Assembly (NCBI RefSeq): GCF_014596525.1 | Contig: NZ_MSJP01000017.1 | Location: 1-44,721 of the forward strand | Direction: 5' to 3' | Source: Streptomyces sp. CBMA291 | Lineage (GTDB): Bacteria; Actinomycetota; Actinomycetes; Streptomycetales; Streptomycetaceae | Length of the DNA: 44,721 nt | Part shown: positions 23,867-32,623 of the stretch, one piece after another | Layout of the letters: the number at the start of each line of letters is the position of its first letter | Position numbering within the stretch: position 1 is the first letter of the stretch | Position numbers and translations under genes: made by a program | The notes under the pieces: generated by a model | What the model saw: only the letters and a program-made list of their open reading frames with translations | Database searches by the model: none | Told to the model about the DNA's origin: nothing

Positions 23867-25799
23867 GACGCCCCGAGCCGGCGGGCTCGATCGCTTCCCG
23901 GGCCGCGGGCACCCGCGGCGCGGCCACCCCGAGGGGACCGGCGACACCGGCAGCCGCGGAGACACCAGCGGCCCCTTCTGTCTCATCCGCACCGGCGGCC
24001 CCGTCGACACCGGCAGCACCCCGTACATCGACAGCACCGGAAGCGCCCGGCACATCGGCGGTACCGGCAGTCACCTTCGTACCGGCGGCACCGTTCGCAT
24101 CGGCGGCACCTTCCGCCCCAGTGCTCCCCCGCGTATCGAAAGCCCCCACGGTCTCGGCAGCCCCGAAGGCCCCGGCGGCACCCTTCGCACCGCCTGCTCC
24201 CGTCTCGGGCGCCCGCTGCGGCTCCTCCTGCCACGCGTCCTCGTCGAGTTCCGGATCGGCCGGGCACTCCATCACCCGGGGCAGCCGCAGCGCCATCAGC
24301 GCCCCCAGGAAGAGCAGCCCCGCGCTCACGAAGAGCGTGACGTGCAGGCCGTTCACGAAGGCGTGCCGGGCCGCCCGGTGCAGCGCCTCGCCCGCCGTGC
24401 CGCCGAGCTGGGCGGCGACCTGATAGGCCTCGCCGAGCGAGTTCGCCGCGTCCCGGCTCACCCCCGCCGGGACCCCGGGGACCGCCGCGAGCCCGGGGGC
24501 GTACGCCGCGTTCATCACACTGCCGAGCAGGGCGATACCCATGCCCGCACCCAGCTGATAGGAGGTCTCGCCGATCGCGGCGGCCCCGCCCGCGCTCCGC
24601 TGCGGAGCCTCGCTGAGCATCGACTCGTACGCCGAGAAGAGGGTGGTCTGGAGGCCGAAGCCCAGCAGCACGAAGCCGACCGTGAGCAGCGCCGGCCGGT
24701 CGTGCTCCCCCATGAGGGTGAGCAGCAGCACGGCGCAGGCGGTGAGGACGAAGCCCCAGCCGACCATCCGGCGCGGTCCGATCCGGCGCAGGGTGTACGA
24801 GCCGGTGGCGCCCGCCGCCATGGCGGCGAAGGTGAGCGGGAGCAGCCGCAGCCCGGTCTCCAGGGGGCTGAGCCCCAGGACCAGCTGGAGGTACTGGACG
24901 GCGATGAGTTCCAGACCGACGAGGGCCAGCATGGCGAGCACGATGCAGCCGACGGAGGTGGTGAAGGCGGCCCGGGAGAAGAGGCGCATGTCGATCAGCG
25001 GGTGCGGGCGCCGCCGCTGCCGCCGGACGAAGAGGACCAGGAGGGCGGCGCCGAGCAGCAGCGGCCCCGCGGTCGCGAGGGCGAGGACGGGATCGCCCGC
25101 GCCCACCCGCTTGATCCCGAGGACGCAGCCGAGGACGCCGGCGGCGGCCATGAGGGCGCCGAGGACGTCCCAGGGCCCGTCGGCCGAGCCCTTGGACTCG
25201 GGCAGGAGGCGGCGGCCGAGCGGCAGGATCAGGGCCATCAGCGGGATGTTGATGAGGAAGACGGAGCCCCACCAGTAGTGCTCGACGAGGAAGCCGCCGA
25301 GGACCGGTCCCGCGGCGGCGCCGATCGCGGCGACGGCGGTCCAGACGCCGATGGCGGTGGCCCGCTCGCGCCGGTCAGGGAAGACCGCCCGCAGGAGGGA
25401 GAGGGTGGCCGGCATGATCATGGCGCCGCCGACGCCGAGCAGGGCGCGGGCGGCGATGAGGACCCCTGGTTCGGTGGCGAGCGCGGCGACCGCGGAGGCG
25501 ATGCCGAAGAGCCCGTAGCCGAGGAGCAGGATCCTGCGCCGCCCGACCCGGTCCCCGAGGGTGCCGAAGAGGATCAGGAGCGAGGCGCAGATCAGCGGGT
25601 AGGCGTCGACGATCCAGAGCAGCGCGGTGGAGCTGGGGCGCAGGTCCTCGGTGAGCGAGGGGACGGCGACGTGGAGGATGGTCGCGTCGAGGGCGACCAG
25701 GAGGAGGCTGACACAGAGGACGACGAGAACAAGCCAGCGGTTGGCGCCGCCGTCGGCGACGGCACGAGGTCGCGCCGGGGCCGTGTTCGTCCGCGTCAT
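23856..25799 (-). CDS. MFS transporter, DHA2-type multidrug exporter with Gly/Ala tail
   Basis: 647 residues. Motif C-like and DHA2 hallmarks: LLVALDATILHVAVPSLTEDL, GTLGDRVGRRRILLLGYGLFG (motif A), ARALLGVGGAMIMPATLSLLRAVF, GPVLGGFLVEHYWWGSVFLINIP. About 14 helices end near residue 505 (LFVSAGLLFLGALMALRLP). Then a cytoplasmic acidic stretch and a ~110-residue low-complexity Gly/Ala tail with GAAG repeats. DHA2 proteins are proton-driven drug exporters. The start at 25799 has GGGAGGT six bases upstream. The tail is unusual for the family. Confidence 0.92.
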   Translation of the reverse strand: MTRTNTAPARPRAVADGGANRWLVLVVLCVSLLLVALDATILHVAVPSLTEDLRPSSTALLWIVDAYPLICASLLILFGTLGDRVGRRRILLLGYGLFGIASAVAALATEPGVLIAARALLGVGGAMIMPATLSLLRAVFPDRRERATAIGVWTAVAAIGAAAGPVLGGFLVEHYWWGSVFLINIPLMALILPLGRRLLPESKGSADGPWDVLGALMAAAGVLGCVLGIKRVGAGDPVLALATAGPLLLGAALLVLFVRRQRRRPHPLIDMRLFSRAAFTTSVGCIVLAMLALVGLELIAVQYLQLVLGLSPLETGLRLLPLTFAAMAAGATGSYTLRRIGPRRMVGWGFVLTACAVLLLTLMGEHDRPALLTVGFVLLGFGLQTTLFSAYESMLSEAPQRSAGGAAAIGETSYQLGAGMGIALLGSVMNAAYAPGLAAVPGVPAGVSRDAANSLGEAYQVAAQLGGTAGEALHRAARHAFVNGLHVTLFVSAGLLFLGALMALRLPRVMECPADPELDEDAWQEEPQRAPETGAGGAKGAAGAFGAAETVGAFDTRGSTGAEGAADANGAAGTKVTAGTADVPGASGAVDVRGAAGVDGAAGADETEGAAGVSAAAGVAGPLGVAAPRVPAAREAIEPAGSGRPGH

Positions 25800-26204
25800 G
25801 TACGTACCTCCCAGTGAAGCCCTCGCGCTCGGCGGGTCCTGACCAGGGCGTATCTCCCTGGGGCGGCCCGGCATCGACGGGCGAGTGAGCCGTCAGCGTA
25901 CGCGAGTTCAAGCGTCGAGCGCGTGGTGCAGCTCTCACCCCGACGGGGCCGGGGGTGTGGTGTACGCCACTCGGGCCCGCCCGCGCGGCGGGTGGAATTC
26001 CTCCCGCACACACGTTTGAAGAGAATTCCGGGGCATCAAACACCCTTCCGGAATCAGTCCTCCGGCAATAAGCCGGAAGGTCATCAGATTTCCCGACGGT
26101 CTCCGGTAATAGGACGCCCGATGAGACCCACTCCACATCACATCAACATCACGAAGGGAGCGGATCGACCGGGTCGGGTTCTCACTCCCTGTAACGTCGA
26201 TTGG
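25800..26204. other. 405-bp divergent spacer with inverted repeats
   Basis: Near the MFS start, CCAGGG (25843-25848) and CCCTGG (25856-25861) form a small dyad, a possible operator. The PAP2-proximal half is AT-richer. It holds GTTTGA...TCAAAC (about 26015-26041), then CCTTCCGG...CCGGAAGG enclosing CCGGC-AATAA-GCCGG (about 26044-26092). TAACGT (26192-26197) eight bases before GTG 26205 could be a -10 box for a leaderless PAP2 message. No gene is evident. Confidence 0.4.
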
Positions 26205-27089
26205 GTGCGTACCGACATCTTTGCCCGGCTGGACCGGGAGCCGGAACCGCCGAAGATAGAGGTCCCGCGGATGACCCCCACGCGTCTCGCCCTCTTCGGC
26301 GGGACGTCTGCGTTCTATCTCGCCATCGTCGTGGCCGTGCTGCTGTCGACCTGGCTGGTGACCCTGGACTGGAAGATCATGCTCTTCCGGCCCTATCAGC
26401 AGTGGCCCGAGCTGCACGCCTTCCTGGACTACTACGTGGTCCTCGGCCAGCGCGGCCCCACGGCCGTGATGGTGGCGGCCTGGCTGGGCTGGCGCTCCTG
26501 GCGCCAGCACACGCTGCGTCCGCTGCTCTGCCTCGGCGCCGCCCTGCTGCTGCTCAACGTCTCGGTGGGAGCGGTCAAACTCGGGCTCGGCCGTCTCGGC
26601 CCCCACTACGCGACACAGATCGGCTCCGCCGAGCTGTTCGCCGGCGGCGACATATTCCCCTCGGGTCACACCGCCAACGCGGTCGTGACCTGGGGCATCC
26701 TCGCCTATCTGGCCACCACCCCCCGGGCCAGGCGCTATCTGTCGGCGCTCTCCGCCGTGGTCGCCCTCGGCGTCGGCCTGACCACCGTCTACCTGGGCAC
26801 CCACTGGCTGAGCGACGTCCTGCTCGGCTGGGCCGCCGGACTGCTCGTGCTGCTCGCACTGCCCTGGTGCGAGCCGGTGATCGCGGTGGCGGAGGCGTGG
26901 ATCCTGGCCGGTCGCGACCGGGTCCGGGAGCGGCTGCGGGAGCGGCGGCGCCTGGTGCCCTCGCTGCCGGTGGCCTCCGGCGGGCCGCGCCCCGGGTTCT
27001 TCCCGCCGCGCGCGCAGGGCTCCGACGAGCCGGTCCGGGAGCCGGTGGGAATGCCCGGCGCACGTCGGGCCCCGGTCGCCCGGGGCTGA
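26205..27089 (+). CDS. PAP2-family phosphatase, integral membrane
   Basis: 294 residues. Six or so membrane helices surround the PAP2 phosphatase motifs: [11 protein letters not shown] (motif 1, divergent), PSGHT (motif 2) and [11 protein letters not shown] (motif 3, His and Asp). Substrates of the family are lipid phosphates such as phosphatidate or undecaprenyl pyrophosphate. GTG 26205 ([16 protein letters not shown]) is chosen; an in-frame ATG at 26121 with AGGA upstream would add 28 His/Pro-rich residues. A basic and proline-rich cytoplasmic tail follows the last helix. Confidence 0.9.
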   Translation: MRTDIFARLDREPEPPKIEVPRMTPTRLALFGGTSAFYLAIVVAVLLSTWLVTLDWKIMLFRPYQQWPELHAFLDYYVVLGQRGPTAVMVAAWLGWRSWRQHTLRPLLCLGAALLLLNVSVGAVKLGLGRLGPHYATQIGSAELFAGGDIFPSGHTANAVVTWGILAYLATTPRARRYLSALSAVVALGVGLTTVYLGTHWLSDVLLGWAAGLLVLLALPWCEPVIAVAEAWILAGRDRVRERLRERRRLVPSLPVASGGPRPGFFPPRAQGSDEPVREPVGMPGARRAPVARG

Positions 27090-27101
27090 CGCGCCCGCTG
27101 T

Positions 27102-27142
27102 ACGGAAGGGCCCCGGCCGACGATCGGCCGGGGCCCTTCCGT
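27102..27142. terminator. 19-bp bidirectional terminator
   Basis: ACGGAAGGGCCCCGGCCGA (27102-27120) pairs perfectly with 27124-27142 around a CGA loop. It sits between the convergent PAP2 and I78-type genes. Confidence 0.9.
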
Positions 27143-27180
27143 CTGCGCGAGGCGGGCCTTCCGTGCGCGCGGGCGGGCGG

Positions 27181-27405
27181 TCAGCCGGCCCAGCAGCGGG
27201 TGACGGTGCCGTGCTCGACCTCGAAGTTGAGGCGTCCGCGCAGGTACTCCATGGTGACGACGGAGCCGGGCGGCAGGGACCTGACAGTGGTCCAGCCACG
27301 GGTCCTGGCGAGCCGCTCGGCACGTTCGGCATCGAGCCCCACATAGGACTCGGGGGCGTCTCCGGGCTGTCGGGGAGGGTGCGGTATGGGTGCCATACCC
27401 CTCAC
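27181..27405 (-). CDS. small I78-family peptidase-inhibitor-like protein
   Basis: 74 residues. The pattern [52 protein letters not shown] matches the I78/potato-inhibitor-I-like fold found in many actinobacteria. There is no signal peptide, so an intracellular role is likely. GTG 27405 is preferred because GAGG lies seven bases upstream; ATG 27396 is the alternative start. Confidence 0.82.
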   Translation of the reverse strand: MRGMAPIPHPPRQPGDAPESYVGLDAERAERLARTRGWTTVRSLPPGSVVTMEYLRGRLNFEVEHGTVTRCWAG

Positions 27406-27705
27406 GTTAGTACCTCGGCGGTCACGCTTGTGTCACAAGTCACCGACATATGTTTGATACTTCCCCGGTCATCGGGAAGGACTGTTTCCAGCCGTTTCCC
27501 CGGTAATTCGGGAGACCGCCCACCAGTTCGTACGAACACTTCCACAAGGCGTACCGGAACGCGCGCAATTCACCGTTCCCGCTCCGCCCGTCCCGAATTG
27601 CACCGGCGACGCGCCCGCGAGCCGCTCACGATTTCCTTACAGAATGCTTACGCTGACCGAACGCCCGGGACGCGGAGCCGGGACCACGGCGACGCGGAGG
27701 CAGCG
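27406..27705. promoter_or_regulatory. ctaD upstream region with palindromes
   Basis: This 300-bp spacer has lower GC than its surroundings. It contains CTTGTGTCACAAG (27427-27439, a 13-bp palindrome) and GTTCGTACGAAC (27526-27537, a 12-bp perfect palindrome). GTGTCACAAGTCAC (27430-27443) also fits the reported Streptomyces Crp pattern GTG-N6-GNCAC, but so short a motif can occur by chance. No core promoter is clear. Confidence 0.4.
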
Positions 27706-29403
27706 ATGGGTGATCCGACAATGGCCGCGACCGCGCCCGCGACCACCGAATCCCCCCGGCAGCGCCATGGCCGGATCCTGATCGACTGGCTCAGCACCAC
27801 CGACCACAAGAAGATCGGCCATCTCTATCTGGCCACCTCGTTTCTCTTCTTCCTGCTCGCGGGGGCCATGGCGATGCTGATGCGGGCCGAGCTGGCCCGC
27901 CCCGGACTCCAGCTGGTCACGAACCAGGAGTACAACGAAGCCTTCACCCTGCACGGCACGATCATGCTGCTGCTCTTCGCCACCCCCACCTTCGCCGGCT
28001 TCGCCAACGAACTGGTGCCGCTCCAGATCGGGGCGCCCGACGTGGCCTTCCCCCGGCTCAACATGCTCTCGTACTGGCTGTTCCTCTTCGGCGGGCTCAT
28101 CGTGGTCGGCTCGCTGCTGCTGCCGACCGGTCCGCCCGCCTTCGGCTGGACCGCGTACGCCCCGCTCGACAGCCTCGAACACTCCCCCGGCGTCGGCGCC
28201 GACCTGTGGATCACCGGTCTCGCCCTCTCGGGCTTCGGCACGATCCTGACCTCGGTGAACTTCCTGACGACGATCATCGGGATGCGGGCACCCGGCATGA
28301 CCATGTTCCGGATGCCGATCTTCACCTGGAACGTGCTCTTCACCACGATCCTGGTGCTTCTGGCCTTCCCGGTGCTCGCGGCGACCCTGCTCGTCCTGGA
28401 GGCGGACCGGCGCCTCGGCGCCCTGGTCTTCGCCCCCGGCAACGGCGGCGCGCTGCTCTGGCAGCACCTCTTCTGGTTCTTCGGCCACCCCGAGGTCTAC
28501 ATCATCGCGCTGCCCTTCTTCGGCATCGTCAGCGAGATCATCCCGGTCTTCGCCCGCAAGCCGATCTTCGGATACGTGACGCTGGTCGGCGCCACCATGG
28601 CGATCACCGGTCTCTCCGTGGTCGTCTGGGCGCACCACATGTTCGCGACGGGCGCGGTGCTGCTGCCGTTCTTCTCGCTGCTCTCCTTCCTCATCGCCGT
28701 CCCCACCGGGGTGAAGTTCTTCAACTGGACCGGCACCATGCTGCGCGGCTCGCTCTCCTTCGAGACCCCGATGCTCTGGTGCGTCGGCTTCCTGGTCTCC
28801 TTCCTCTTCGGCGGGCTCACCGGGGTGATCCTCGCCTCGCCGCCGATGGACCTGCACGTCACCGACTCGTACTTCGTGGTGGCCCACTTCCACTACACGG
28901 TCTTCGGCACGGTCGTCTTCGCGACCTTCGCGGGCTTCTCCTTCTGGTGGCCCAAGTTCACCGGGCGGATACTGGACGAACGGCTCGGGAAGATCCACTT
29001 CTGGACCCTCTTCACCGGCTTCCACCTGACCTTCCTGGTGCAGCACTGGCTCGGCGCGGAAGGCATGCCGCGCCGGTACGCCGACTACCTGGACGCCGAC
29101 GGCTTCACCGCCCTCAACACCGCCTCCACGATCGGCGCCTTCCTCCTCGGCGCCTCCACCCTGCCGTTCCTCTACAACGTCTGGAGAACCTGGCGGTACG
29201 GGGCGAAGGTCGAGGTCGACGACCCCTGGGGCTTCGGCCGCTCCCTGGAGTGGGCGACCTCCTGCCCGCCGCCCCGGCACAACTTCGACGCGGTGCCCCG
29301 GATCCGCTCCGAGTCGCCCGCCTTCGACCTGCACCACCCGGAGTTCGCCTCCTACGAGCGGGCGCGGCTCAGGAGTTCCCCGGTGCGCGGTTCGGCACGG
29401 TGA
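27706..29403 (+). CDS. ctaD: cytochrome c oxidase subunit I
   Basis: 565 residues with 12 expected helices. The heme-copper centre is complete. The first low-spin heme ligand is in [15 protein letters not shown]. CuB ligands are in [13 protein letters not shown] (with the cross-linked Tyr) and [22 protein letters not shown] supplies the high-spin and low-spin heme histidines. It carries out proton-pumping O2 reduction in the cytoplasmic membrane. GGAGG lies five bases before ATG 27706. Subunits II, III and IV are not adjacent, so this is a stand-alone and probably second ctaD copy. Confidence 0.96.
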   Translation: MGDPTMAATAPATTESPRQRHGRILIDWLSTTDHKKIGHLYLATSFLFFLLAGAMAMLMRAELARPGLQLVTNQEYNEAFTLHGTIMLLLFATPTFAGFANELVPLQIGAPDVAFPRLNMLSYWLFLFGGLIVVGSLLLPTGPPAFGWTAYAPLDSLEHSPGVGADLWITGLALSGFGTILTSVNFLTTIIGMRAPGMTMFRMPIFTWNVLFTTILVLLAFPVLAATLLVLEADRRLGALVFAPGNGGALLWQHLFWFFGHPEVYIIALPFFGIVSEIIPVFARKPIFGYVTLVGATMAITGLSVVVWAHHMFATGAVLLPFFSLLSFLIAVPTGVKFFNWTGTMLRGSLSFETPMLWCVGFLVSFLFGGLTGVILASPPMDLHVTDSYFVVAHFHYTVFGTVVFATFAGFSFWWPKFTGRILDERLGKIHFWTLFTGFHLTFLVQHWLGAEGMPRRYADYLDADGFTALNTASTIGAFLLGASTLPFLYNVWRTWRYGAKVEVDDPWGFGRSLEWATSCPPPRHNFDAVPRIRSESPAFDLHHPEFASYERARLRSSPVRGSAR

Positions 29404-29420
29404 AGGATTTGAGCGCGCCC

Positions 29421-29447
29421 AGCCGGTAGCTGCCGCCAGTACCGGCT
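29421..29447 (+). terminator. possible ctaD terminator
   Basis: AGCCGGTA (29421-29428) pairs with TACCGGCT (29440-29447), loop of 11, 17 bases after the ctaD stop. No T-tract. Confidence 0.45.
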
Positions 29448-29631
29448 CGCGCGTGGACCGGGTAGCCGATGGAGGCGGCGGACCGCCCGCGCCGTGACGT
29501 CCACCGGGGCTACGGACCGGCCGCACCCTTCAAGGGAGACACCGGACACTCCCCACCGCACCATCAACCCGAGGCGGCAAACCGGCCGCACCCGCCAGGG
29601 AAGGCACAGACCCTCCCCACACAGCGCGCCG

Positions 29632-30906
29632 TCAGCGGAAGCGGCGGACCAGTCGTCCGGCCTTCGCCTTCAGGGTGTAGACGGCGTCGACGGCCCGGCC
29701 GGTCTCCCGGTGGAGCACGGTCCGGGCCCGGGGGTGGACGCGTCGGCTCGCGCCCCGTTCGACCAGTTCCGTCCACAGGGCCTCGTGCCGGGCGGCGATC
29801 CGGGCGGGGTCGAAGCGCTCGGCGGCGGCCAGCGCCGCACGGCCGGTCTTGGCGCGCAGTTCCTCGTCCTCGACGAGCCCGCGCAGCGCCCGCGCGAAGG
29901 CGGCGGTGTCGTCGACCGGCACCAGGAAGCCGTCGGCGCCGTCCTCGATGATCTCGCGCGGCCCGTGCGGGCAGTCGGTGGAGACGACCGGCAGTCCGCA
30001 GCGCATCGCCTCGACGATGGTCATGCCGAAGGACTCGCGCCGGGAGGTCACCGCCGCGATCGAGCCCTTGACCAGCTCCGGCTCCAGCGGGCTCACCGAG
30101 CCCATCAGGAAGGCCCGCCCGCCGAGCCCCAGGCTCTCGATCTGCCGGGCCAGCGGCGCCTTGAGGTCCTGGACGGCGTCCCCGGTGCCGTAGATCCGCA
30201 GCTTCCAGTCGGGGTGGTCGGCCGCGACCTCGGCGAAGGCGTCGATCAGCAGGTCGTACCGCTTGACCCGGGTCAGCCGGCCGGCCGCGACGACGGTCTT
30301 CGCCGCCGGGTCGGCCGGTCCCACCGAGGGCGCGGGCACACTGTTGGGCACGGCCTCGATCCGTACGCCGGGCAGCCCGAGCCGCCGGTAGGCGCGGGCG
30401 TCCGCCTCGGTGACGGTGGTGACGGCGTCGAGGAGCCGGTACTCGTGGCCGATGTCCCTGCGCAGCCGGTAGCCGTGACCTTCGAGGATGAGGTGTTCCT
30501 GCCCGACGAGGACCGGCCCCCGCCGGGCCTGCCGGGCGAGGTGCACATTGAGCCCGGGGCGGGTGGAGACCAGGACGTCGGCCTCCACCCCGCGCAGATG
30601 CTCGCCGATCCGGGCGTCGGTGAGCGCGCTGTACTGCTTCCAGCGTCCGTCGCCGCGCGGGAAGACCTCGGCGGGGCGGTGGAAGCCGGGGTGGTCGCCG
30701 TCGTACCCGGGGCTGTCCTTCCGCAGGTCGACGAGGTGGCGCAGGGTCACCCCCGAGGGCAGTCCCAGGAGTGGCCGGTCCCGGTGGCGGAAGACGGAGA
30801 CGATCTCGACCTCGTGTCGCCCGGCCAGTTCCTCGGCGAGGGTGAAGGTGGTCCGGATCGTGCCGCCGTAGTGATAGGCGTTGTGGAGCAGAAAGGAAAT
30901 ACGCAT
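29632..30906 (-). CDS. glycosyltransferase family 4
   Basis: 424 residues, GT-B fold. The N-terminal domain begins MRISFLLHNAYHYGGTIRTTFTLAEEL. The C-terminal donor domain has VVAAGRLTRVKRYDLLIDAFAEVAADHPDWKLRIYGTG and the GT4 EX7E signature in RRESFGMTIVEAMRCGLPVVSTDCPHGPREIIEDGADGFLVPVDD. No membrane segments. The donor and acceptor are unknown; GT4 enzymes of this kind build cell-wall or capsular glycans or glycolipids. It stands alone in its orientation; the next minus-strand gene, Rpf-LysM, is 133 bp upstream. Confidence 0.9.
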   Translation of the reverse strand: MRISFLLHNAYHYGGTIRTTFTLAEELAGRHEVEIVSVFRHRDRPLLGLPSGVTLRHLVDLRKDSPGYDGDHPGFHRPAEVFPRGDGRWKQYSALTDARIGEHLRGVEADVLVSTRPGLNVHLARQARRGPVLVGQEHLILEGHGYRLRRDIGHEYRLLDAVTTVTEADARAYRRLGLPGVRIEAVPNSVPAPSVGPADPAAKTVVAAGRLTRVKRYDLLIDAFAEVAADHPDWKLRIYGTGDAVQDLKAPLARQIESLGLGGRAFLMGSVSPLEPELVKGSIAAVTSRRESFGMTIVEAMRCGLPVVSTDCPHGPREIIEDGADGFLVPVDDTAAFARALRGLVEDEELRAKTGRAALAAAERFDPARIAARHEALWTELVERGASRRVHPRARTVLHRETGRAVDAVYTLKAKAGRLVRRFR

Positions 30907-31039
30907 CGCGCTGCCGGTTCCCCCCGGTCAGTTGATCGGTCGCCCGACTGTACTGCCGGTCGGGAGCGGCCCTCGGGGCCGGGGTACGGGGGCGCCGGGG
31001 CCGCCATCCGACGCCCCGCACAAGGTCACTGACGATGCG

Positions 31040-31636
31040 TCAGATACGGTCGATCCGCAGCATGGTCCCGACGTCGATCAGATCGGGGTCGGGGCCGATC
31101 AGATCCCGGTTCGCCCGGTACAGGGCCTGCCAGCCGCCCTTGATCCGGAACCGCCGGGCGATCGAGCCGAGGGTGTCGCCGCTCCGCACGGTGTGGACCC
31201 GTCCGCTCAGCCCGTACCGCCTCGAACAGGCCGGCCAGGCACCCCAGCCCTGGGTGCGCAGCACCTCCTCGGCGACGGTGATCTGCTGCGGGCGGGTCGC
31301 CAGATCGGCGCGGCGGGCGAACGTCCGGCCGCCGTGCCCGACCCAGGTGGCGTGCCGGAACTGTAGTCCGCCGTAGAGCCCGTTGCCGCTGTTCAGATGC
31401 CAGCGGCCACCGGACTCGCAGCCCGCGACGCACCCCCAGGGCCACTGGTCGGCCGCGCAGGAGTACGGAGGGGGCGCGGGAGCGGCGGGGATCCCGCCCT
31501 GGCCGGGCCCCCGGGCAAGCGCGGGCGCGGCGGTGGTCGCGGCCAGGGTGGGCGCCGGGGCCAGGACCAGGGCCAGCAGGGCGGCCAGGGACGTCGCCGT
31601 GAGGGAACCGGCCGTCCGCCGTCGGATCGTCGACAC
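31040..31636 (-). CDS. secreted Rpf-domain transglycosylase with LysM
   Basis: 198 residues. Signal peptide (TAGSLTATSLAALLALVLAPAPTLA) followed by a resuscitation-promoting-factor domain (CAADQWPWGCVAGCESGGRWHLNSGNGLYGGLQFRHATWVGHGG). The catalytic Glu is in CESGG and paired cysteines are present. A C-terminal LysM motif (HTVRSGDTLGSIARRFRIKGGWQALYRANRDLIGPDPDLIDVGTMLRI) binds peptidoglycan. Rpf enzymes cleave glycan strands during spore germination and growth. GTG 31636 lies six bases after TAGCCT, so a leaderless message is possible. No c-di-AMP riboswitch is seen in the short upstream region. Confidence 0.93.
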   Translation of the reverse strand: MSTIRRRTAGSLTATSLAALLALVLAPAPTLAATTAAPALARGPGQGGIPAAPAPPPYSCAADQWPWGCVAGCESGGRWHLNSGNGLYGGLQFRHATWVGHGGRTFARRADLATRPQQITVAEEVLRTQGWGAWPACSRRYGLSGRVHTVRSGDTLGSIARRFRIKGGWQALYRANRDLIGPDPDLIDVGTMLRIDRI

Positions 31637-31840
31637 CGGGGCAGGCTAGGCGGGCACCCGGGGCGTCCGGCCCGTGCCGCGCGGAGGACCCGGCCGCCCC
31701 ACCCGGTCGGAGTCGCCCACCCGGCGCAAGTTGCCCGGCTTCCACGCGTGACCCCGGCCGAGCCTGGCCCGTTGAACTCTGCATGAGGCGCCCGGGAACG
31801 GCCCGGCCGTCCCCCCGTACCGAGTCCCAGGGAGCCCCCC

Positions 31841-32623
31841 GTGCCGCGCATGCTCGACGTCAGCGAGGACGTACGCGCCGAGATCGGCGACGAAGAAGCG
31901 GACCGGCTCCTCGCCGGTGACAACGCCCCGGGCAGCTACGACTGCACCTCCTGCCGCACGCCGGGCGATTCCGAGCAGGAGCGCACCAGCACGGTCCTGT
32001 TCGTCGGCGACGAGACCGCGGTCCTCGCCTTCGCCCACGCCAGCTGCATCCCCTCCCAGGTCGTCCGGGTGGCCGAGGAGCAGCTTCAGGGCGCGGTCGC
32101 CTCCATCACGGCGGCGGACGCCGTGAGCGAGCTGACCACCTCCCACCCGGAGCAGGCCGTGCTCGGAGTGACGAGCGGTCTCGTCCTGATCGACGGCGAG
32201 CTGCACCCGGCCCTGGTCGTGGAGCCGACCGCCCCGGTCGCCCGGCCGGGTTCGGACGGTCTCACCGACGAGTTCCTCACCCTCCTGACCGAGCAGGGCT
32301 TCCGGCCGGTCCCGGATCTCTCCGCGCCGCCCTCGGTGCTGCCGGGCTGGTCGGTCCTGGTCGCCATGGGCCAGCTGCACTCCGTGCTCCAGCCGGGCCC
32401 CGGCGGCGGCGGACAGGCCGCCTGGTGGCAGGCGCACCAGCCGCTCCAGGTCACCGAGGGCTGGCGCGCGGCGGCCAACAAGTCGCGCACGGTGCTGGTC
32501 TTCGCCGCCCAGGTCGGCTCGATCGGCCAGCAGCCGCGCGAGGACCTGCTCCGCGACGCGCTGGAGAAAGCCGCGGCGAACGGACGCCTGGTCGCCGCCG
32601 CGATGCCGCTGGCCGGTACCTGA
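31841..32623 (+). CDS. conserved hypothetical protein (actinobacterial)
   Basis: 260 residues, no membrane segment or signal peptide. The N-terminus has SYDCTSCRTPGDSEQERTSTVLFVGDETAVLAFAHASCIPSQVV, with a CxxC pair and a later Cys that might bind metal. The remainder is an alternating alpha/beta chain (VLGVTSGLVLIDGELHPALVVEPTAPVARPG...WSVLVAMGQLH). Not assigned to a characterised family. GTG 31841 has AGGGAG seven bases upstream. TGATG joins it to the collagen-like gene, so the two are co-expressed. Confidence 0.8.
   Translation: MPRMLDVSEDVRAEIGDEEADRLLAGDNAPGSYDCTSCRTPGDSEQERTSTVLFVGDETAVLAFAHASCIPSQVVRVAEEQLQGAVASITAADAVSELTTSHPEQAVLGVTSGLVLIDGELHPALVVEPTAPVARPGSDGLTDEFLTLLTEQGFRPVPDLSAPPSVLPGWSVLVAMGQLHSVLQPGPGGGGQAAWWQAHQPLQVTEGWRAAANKSRTVLVFAAQVGSIGQQPREDLLRDALEKAAANGRLVAAAMPLAGT

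Noticed and set aside
27526..27537. LexA box
   Set aside because: GTTCGTACGAAC is the reverse order of the actinobacterial GAAC-N4-GTTC site, so it was kept only as a palindrome.
29469..29631. Small genes downstream of ctaD
   Set aside because: Open frames are Arg/Pro-rich, without ribosome-binding sites or recognisable domains.
31637..31840. c-di-AMP (ydaO-type) riboswitch before the Rpf gene
   Set aside because: Known in front of some Streptomyces rpf genes, but the short spacer has none of the expected conserved stretches and a leaderless start seems likely.
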